Origin: Solimonas aquatica
GTDB taxonomy: Bacteria; Pseudomonadota; Gammaproteobacteria; Nevskiales; Nevskiaceae
Reading direction: 5' to 3'
Length of the DNA stretch: 64,000 nt
Assembly: GCF_900111015.1 (NCBI RefSeq)
Contig: NZ_FOFS01000009.1
Location: 62,001-126,000 of the forward strand
Each line of letters starts with the position of its first letter. Within the stretch, counting starts at the first letter, position 1. Below, in pieces: positions 61,018 through 64,000 of this stretch. The translations under genes and the position numbers were made by a program. The notes beneath the pieces are model-generated. The model was not told where the DNA came from and ran no database searches. It saw only the letters and a list, made by a program, of their open reading frames with translations.

Positions 61018-63705
61018 TTACTCGGCGAGCGGTGTCTCGCCGGCCTCGCCCTCGTCCTCACCTTCGATACGATCGATACCGACGAGGCGGTCACCTTCCT
61101 GCGGCCGCATCAGGCGCACGCCCTGGGTGTTGCGCCCCATGCTGCGCACATCGGTGGTCTTGAAGCGGATCAGATTGCCAGCCTCGGAAATCAGCATCAC
61201 CTCGTGGCTGTCATCGACCACGGCGGCGCCGATCAGGCGGCCGGTCTTGTCCGACAGCGCCTGGGCAATCACACCCTGACCGCCGCGACCGCGACGCGGG
61301 AACTGCTCCACCGGCGTGCGCTTGCCGTAGCCCAGTTCCGAGACGGTGAGAATGTCGCCGGCGGCGGCCACGATCAGCGCAATCACCCGCGCGCCGTCAC
61401 CATTGCCTTCGACTGCGGCATCGACGCTGTCCTCGCCGCTGTCATCGGCCAGCACCACCGCCTCCTCGCCCTCGTCCTCGCTGCCGGCGAAGGTCTTGAG
61501 CAGACGCATGCCGCGCACGCCGGTGGCGCCGCGACCCATGCTGCGCACTTCCGCTTCGTTGAAGCGGATGGCGCGGCCGGCGTCGGAGATCAGGATGATG
61601 TCGTGATTGCCGCCGGTGAGCGCCACGCCCACCAGCTCGTCGTCCACGCGCAGGTCCACGGCGATGATGCCGTTGGCGCGCACGTTCTGGAACGCGGACA
61701 GCTCGGTCTTCTTCACCGTGCCACGCCGCGTGACCATGAAGATGAAAGCCTTCTGCGTGGCCTCGGTGGCGTCGGGCGGTGCGTCCTCGAAGCTCTTGAT
61801 CGGCAGCACGGCATTGATCTTCTCGCCGGCTTCCAGGGGCAGCAGATTGTTGAACGGCCGGCCGCGCGAACCGCGCGAGCCCGAGGGCAGTTCGAACACG
61901 CGCAGCTTGTAGCACTTGCCCTGGCTGCTGAAGCACAGCAGGGTGTCATGCGAATGCGCCACCCAGAGCCGGTCGACGAAGTCGGCCTCCTTGGTGGTGG
62001 CGGCGATCTTGCCGCGACCGCCGCGCTTCTGCGCCTGGTACTCATCCAGGGCCACGGCCTTCACATAGCCCTCGTGCGAGAGCGTGACCACCATGTCCTG
62101 CGGTGCGATCAGGTCTTCGCGCGCGATGTTGAGCGCGGCATCGGTGATTTCCGTGCGCCGCGCATCGCCGTACTGCTCCTTGATCTCCAGCAGCTCGCCA
62201 CGGATCACCGACAGCAGGCGCGCTTCCGAGCCGAGGATGTCGAGATAGTCGAGGATGTCGGTGAGCAGCTTCTGGTATTCCTCGTGGATCTTGTCCTGCT
62301 CCAGACCGGTCAGGCGGTGCAGACGCAGATCGAGAATCGCCTGGGCCTGCGCTTCGGACAGGCGATAACCGCCATCGACGATGCCGAACTCGCGGGCCAG
62401 ATCGGAAGGCCGCGAGGCATCCGCACCGGCGCGCTCCAGCATCGCCGTCACCGGACCCGGATTCCAGACGCGCCCCATCAGCCCGGCCTTGGCTTCGGCG
62501 GGATTGGGCGAGCGGCGGATCAGCTCGATGATCTCGTCGATATTGGCCAGGGCCACCGACAGACCTTCCAGGACGTGGGCACGCTTGCGTGCCTCGCGCA
62601 GCAGATAGCGCGTGCGCCGCGTCACCACCTCGCGGCGGTGGCGGATGAAGATTTCCAGCAGCTGCTTGAGCGAGAGCAGACGCGGCTGGCCGCCGTCGAG
62701 CGCCACCATGTTGAAGTTGAAGCTGTCCTGCAGCTGCGTGAGCTGGAACAGATTGTTCAGCGCCACCTCGGCGTTCTCGCCGCGCCGCAGCTCGATCACC
62801 ACGCGCATGCCGTCCTTGTCGGACTCGTCGCGCAGCTCGGTGATGCCTTCGATCTTCTTGTCCTTGATCAGCTCGGCGATCTTCTCCAGCAGCCGCGCCT
62901 TGTTCACCTGATACGGCAGCTCGGTGACGATGATCGCCTGCTTGTCGGCCGAGACTTCCTCGAAGTGCGTGCGCGCACGGATCACGATGCGGCCACGGCC
63001 GGTGGCGTAGGCATCCACCAGGCCGGCGGCATCGAGCAGCAGGCCGGCCGTGGGGAAATCCGGTGCCGGGATGTGCTGCATCAGCTCGCGCAGCTCGATC
63101 TCGGGCTTGTCGATCATGGCCACGCAGCCGTCGATCACCTCGCAGAGATTGTGCGGCGGGATATTGGTGGCCATGCCCACCGCGATGCCCGAGCTGCCAT
63201 TGATCAGCAGCTGCGGCACGCGCGTGGGCAGCACCGTGGGCTCGGACTCCGAGCCATCGTAATTGGGCTGGAAATCGACGGTTTCCTTGTCGATGTCGGC
63301 GAGCAGCTCATGCGCCAGGCGCGACATGCGCACCTCGGTGTAACGCATGGCCGCCGGCGCGTCACCGTCCACCGAGCCGAAATTGCCCTGGCCGTCGATC
63401 AGCAGATAGCGCATGGAGAAGTCCTGCGCCATACGCACCATGGTGTCGTACACCGCGCTGTCGCCATGCGGGTGGTACTTACCGATCACGTCGCCGACGA
63501 TACGCGCCGATTTCTTGTAGGGCTTGTTGTAGTCATTGCCCAGCTCCTTCATCGCGTACAGCACGCGACGATGCACGGGCTTCAAACCATCGCGCGCATC
63601 CGGCAGGGCGCGGCCGACGATCACGCTCATCGCGTAATCCAGATAGGAACGGCGCATCTCGTCTTCGAGATTGACGCTGAGCACTTCCTTGGCGAACTCG
63701 CTCAT
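61018..63705 (-). CDS. gyrA: DNA gyrase subunit A
   Basis: 895 aa. ATP-dependent negative supercoiling with GyrB. Catalytic Tyr122 in MRYTEVRM; quinolone-resistance region [20 protein letters not shown] with wild-type Ser83 and Asp87 by E. coli numbering (residue 95 is Asp instead of Pro). The C-terminal beta-pinwheel holds the GyrA box QKRGGRGK at about residue 559. The acidic insert [20 protein letters not shown] (about 740-760) and an acidic tail are extra. ATG at 63705; no strong Shine-Dalgarno. Confidence 0.97.
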   Translation of the reverse strand: MSEFAKEVLSVNLEDEMRRSYLDYAMSVIVGRALPDARDGLKPVHRRVLYAMKELGNDYNKPYKKSARIVGDVIGKYHPHGDSAVYDTMVRMAQDFSMRYLLIDGQGNFGSVDGDAPAAMRYTEVRMSRLAHELLADIDKETVDFQPNYDGSESEPTVLPTRVPQLLINGSSGIAVGMATNIPPHNLCEVIDGCVAMIDKPEIELRELMQHIPAPDFPTAGLLLDAAGLVDAYATGRGRIVIRARTHFEEVSADKQAIIVTELPYQVNKARLLEKIAELIKDKKIEGITELRDESDKDGMRVVIELRRGENAEVALNNLFQLTQLQDSFNFNMVALDGGQPRLLSLKQLLEIFIRHRREVVTRRTRYLLREARKRAHVLEGLSVALANIDEIIELIRRSPNPAEAKAGLMGRVWNPGPVTAMLERAGADASRPSDLAREFGIVDGGYRLSEAQAQAILDLRLHRLTGLEQDKIHEEYQKLLTDILDYLDILGSEARLLSVIRGELLEIKEQYGDARRTEITDAALNIAREDLIAPQDMVVTLSHEGYVKAVALDEYQAQKRGGRGKIAATTKEADFVDRLWVAHSHDTLLCFSSQGKCYKLRVFELPSGSRGSRGRPFNNLLPLEAGEKINAVLPIKSFEDAPPDATEATQKAFIFMVTRRGTVKKTELSAFQNVRANGIIAVDLRVDDELVGVALTGGNHDIILISDAGRAIRFNEAEVRSMGRGATGVRGMRLLKTFAGSEDEGEEAVVLADDSGEDSVDAAVEGNGDGARVIALIVAAAGDILTVSELGYGKRTPVEQFPRRGRGGQGVIAQALSDKTGRLIGAAVVDDSHEVMLISEAGNLIRFKTTDVRSMGRNTQGVRLMRPQEGDRLVGIDRIEGEDEGEAGETPLAE

Positions 63706-63837
63706 GAATTCTTCGTATCAATGCCTGTGGCGAACGGTCAAAAATCGCGCTGGCCCGCGCTCTGCGCAGGCCGTCAGTTTCCCGCTGGAAACGAGGGCGC
63801 GTCGGTGGCCTTTGGGAAGGGCTCTATTTGTCGAAAA

Positions 63838-63846
63838 ATTGTAACA
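63838..63846 (-). promoter_or_regulatory. Extended -10 promoter for gyrA
   Basis: Minus-strand TGTTACAAT (extended -10 with TACAAT), about 130 bases before the gyrA start; no good -35 at 17 bp. Predicted start near 63831. AT-rich bases downstream of the -10 could respond to supercoiling, as known for gyrA of other bacteria; that is inference. Confidence 0.5.
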
Positions 63847-63849
63847 CAG

Positions 63850-64000
63850 ACAGGGGTTTCGCAGCTGCTTGGAGCAGGCTTCCGGCGCCGGCCGAAGCGT
63901 CCCCGCCAGCGCCCTGGGAAGACCTTCCTCGAGCCGGTGTGATGCAGCGCAAGTTCTGCCGCCAAGGTGGTCGCGTCCGACACCGAGCAAGCCCGCTGCT
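63850..64000. other. Right window edge, no supported gene
   Basis: Short frames on the minus strand here (for example 90 aa, 63718-63990) have no Shine-Dalgarno or recognisable product. Nothing else is seen. Confidence 0.4.

Noticed and set aside
61204..63942. Plus-strand 912-codon frame
   Set aside because: Antisense to gyrA with the same His/Gly/Arg-rich composition; gyrA is unambiguous.
63718..63990. 90-codon minus-strand frame upstream of gyrA
   Set aside because: No Shine-Dalgarno, overlaps the likely gyrA promoter, and composition is that of spacer.

Overview
The window is a high-GC, densely coded stretch of a proteobacterial chromosome, with no insertion sequence, phage, CRISPR or rRNA. 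The gene set (gyrA, mutS, class II DAHP synthase, fadBA, fabV, ppiD, hupB next to tRNA-Val and tRNA-Asp, a Vibrio/Shewanella-type TonB2 cluster, DUF1329 proteins) points to a gammaproteobacterium. Something near the Nevskiales/Xanthomonadales would fit, but that placement is inferred from gene content, not from a phylogeny.

Layout. 1-6565 (-): an MdtABC-like RND efflux operon, with the second pump gene cut by the left edge. 6722-10081 (-): fadB-fadA. 10268-11258 (+): a strong promoter, a doubtful 87-aa reading frame and a Lys/Ala-rich histone-H1-like protein. 11322-20456: an ArsR-methyltransferase fusion, dnaQ, DAHP synthase, mutS plus a small ABM-domain gene, then a minus-strand DUF2505-DUF2970-DUF885-VOC string. 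20561-21916 (-): a secreted DUF1329 protein. 22327-33115 (+): a complete-looking Tad/Flp pilus locus without a prepilin peptidase. 33120-34526 (-): an ABC1/AarF-family protein.

34819-42756 (-): an SDR, an alpha/beta hydrolase, then DUF3450-TtpC-ExbB-ExbD-TonB and, last, an 850-aa protein. That protein joins the TPR partner usual at this place in TonB2 clusters to a full-length DUF1329 domain. 42841-43763: a rhodanese, tRNA-Asp, tRNA-Val and hupB. 44201-53188 (+): a nine-gene operon of secreted/lipoprotein TPR proteins followed by a TolQ/ExbB channel, two ExbD/TolR proteins and an AgmX/PglI-type TonB-like transducer, resembling the Agl-Glt type of proton-motive-force-driven envelope machine. 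53300-60959: fabV, a dicarboxylate/amino-acid symporter, ppiD, tRNA-Lys, tRNA-His, an ABC-2 exporter pair and a sterol-desaturase-type hydroxylase. 61018-63705 (-): gyrA.

Two different proton-motive-force-coupled envelope systems (TonB2-type at 37-41 kb, Agl/Tol-type at 44-53 kb) flank one tRNA/hupB locus, and both carry dedicated TPR proteins. The TPR-DUF1329 fusion is the most informative item: the standalone DUF1329 paralogue lies about 13 kb away, and the two domains are almost the same length. The fusion suggests that DUF1329 proteins act together with an energised Ton complex, perhaps on a hydrophobic substrate; that last step is inference. Many start codons were reassigned from the longest frames using Shine-Dalgarno sequences, family alignment and 4-bp stop/start overlaps.
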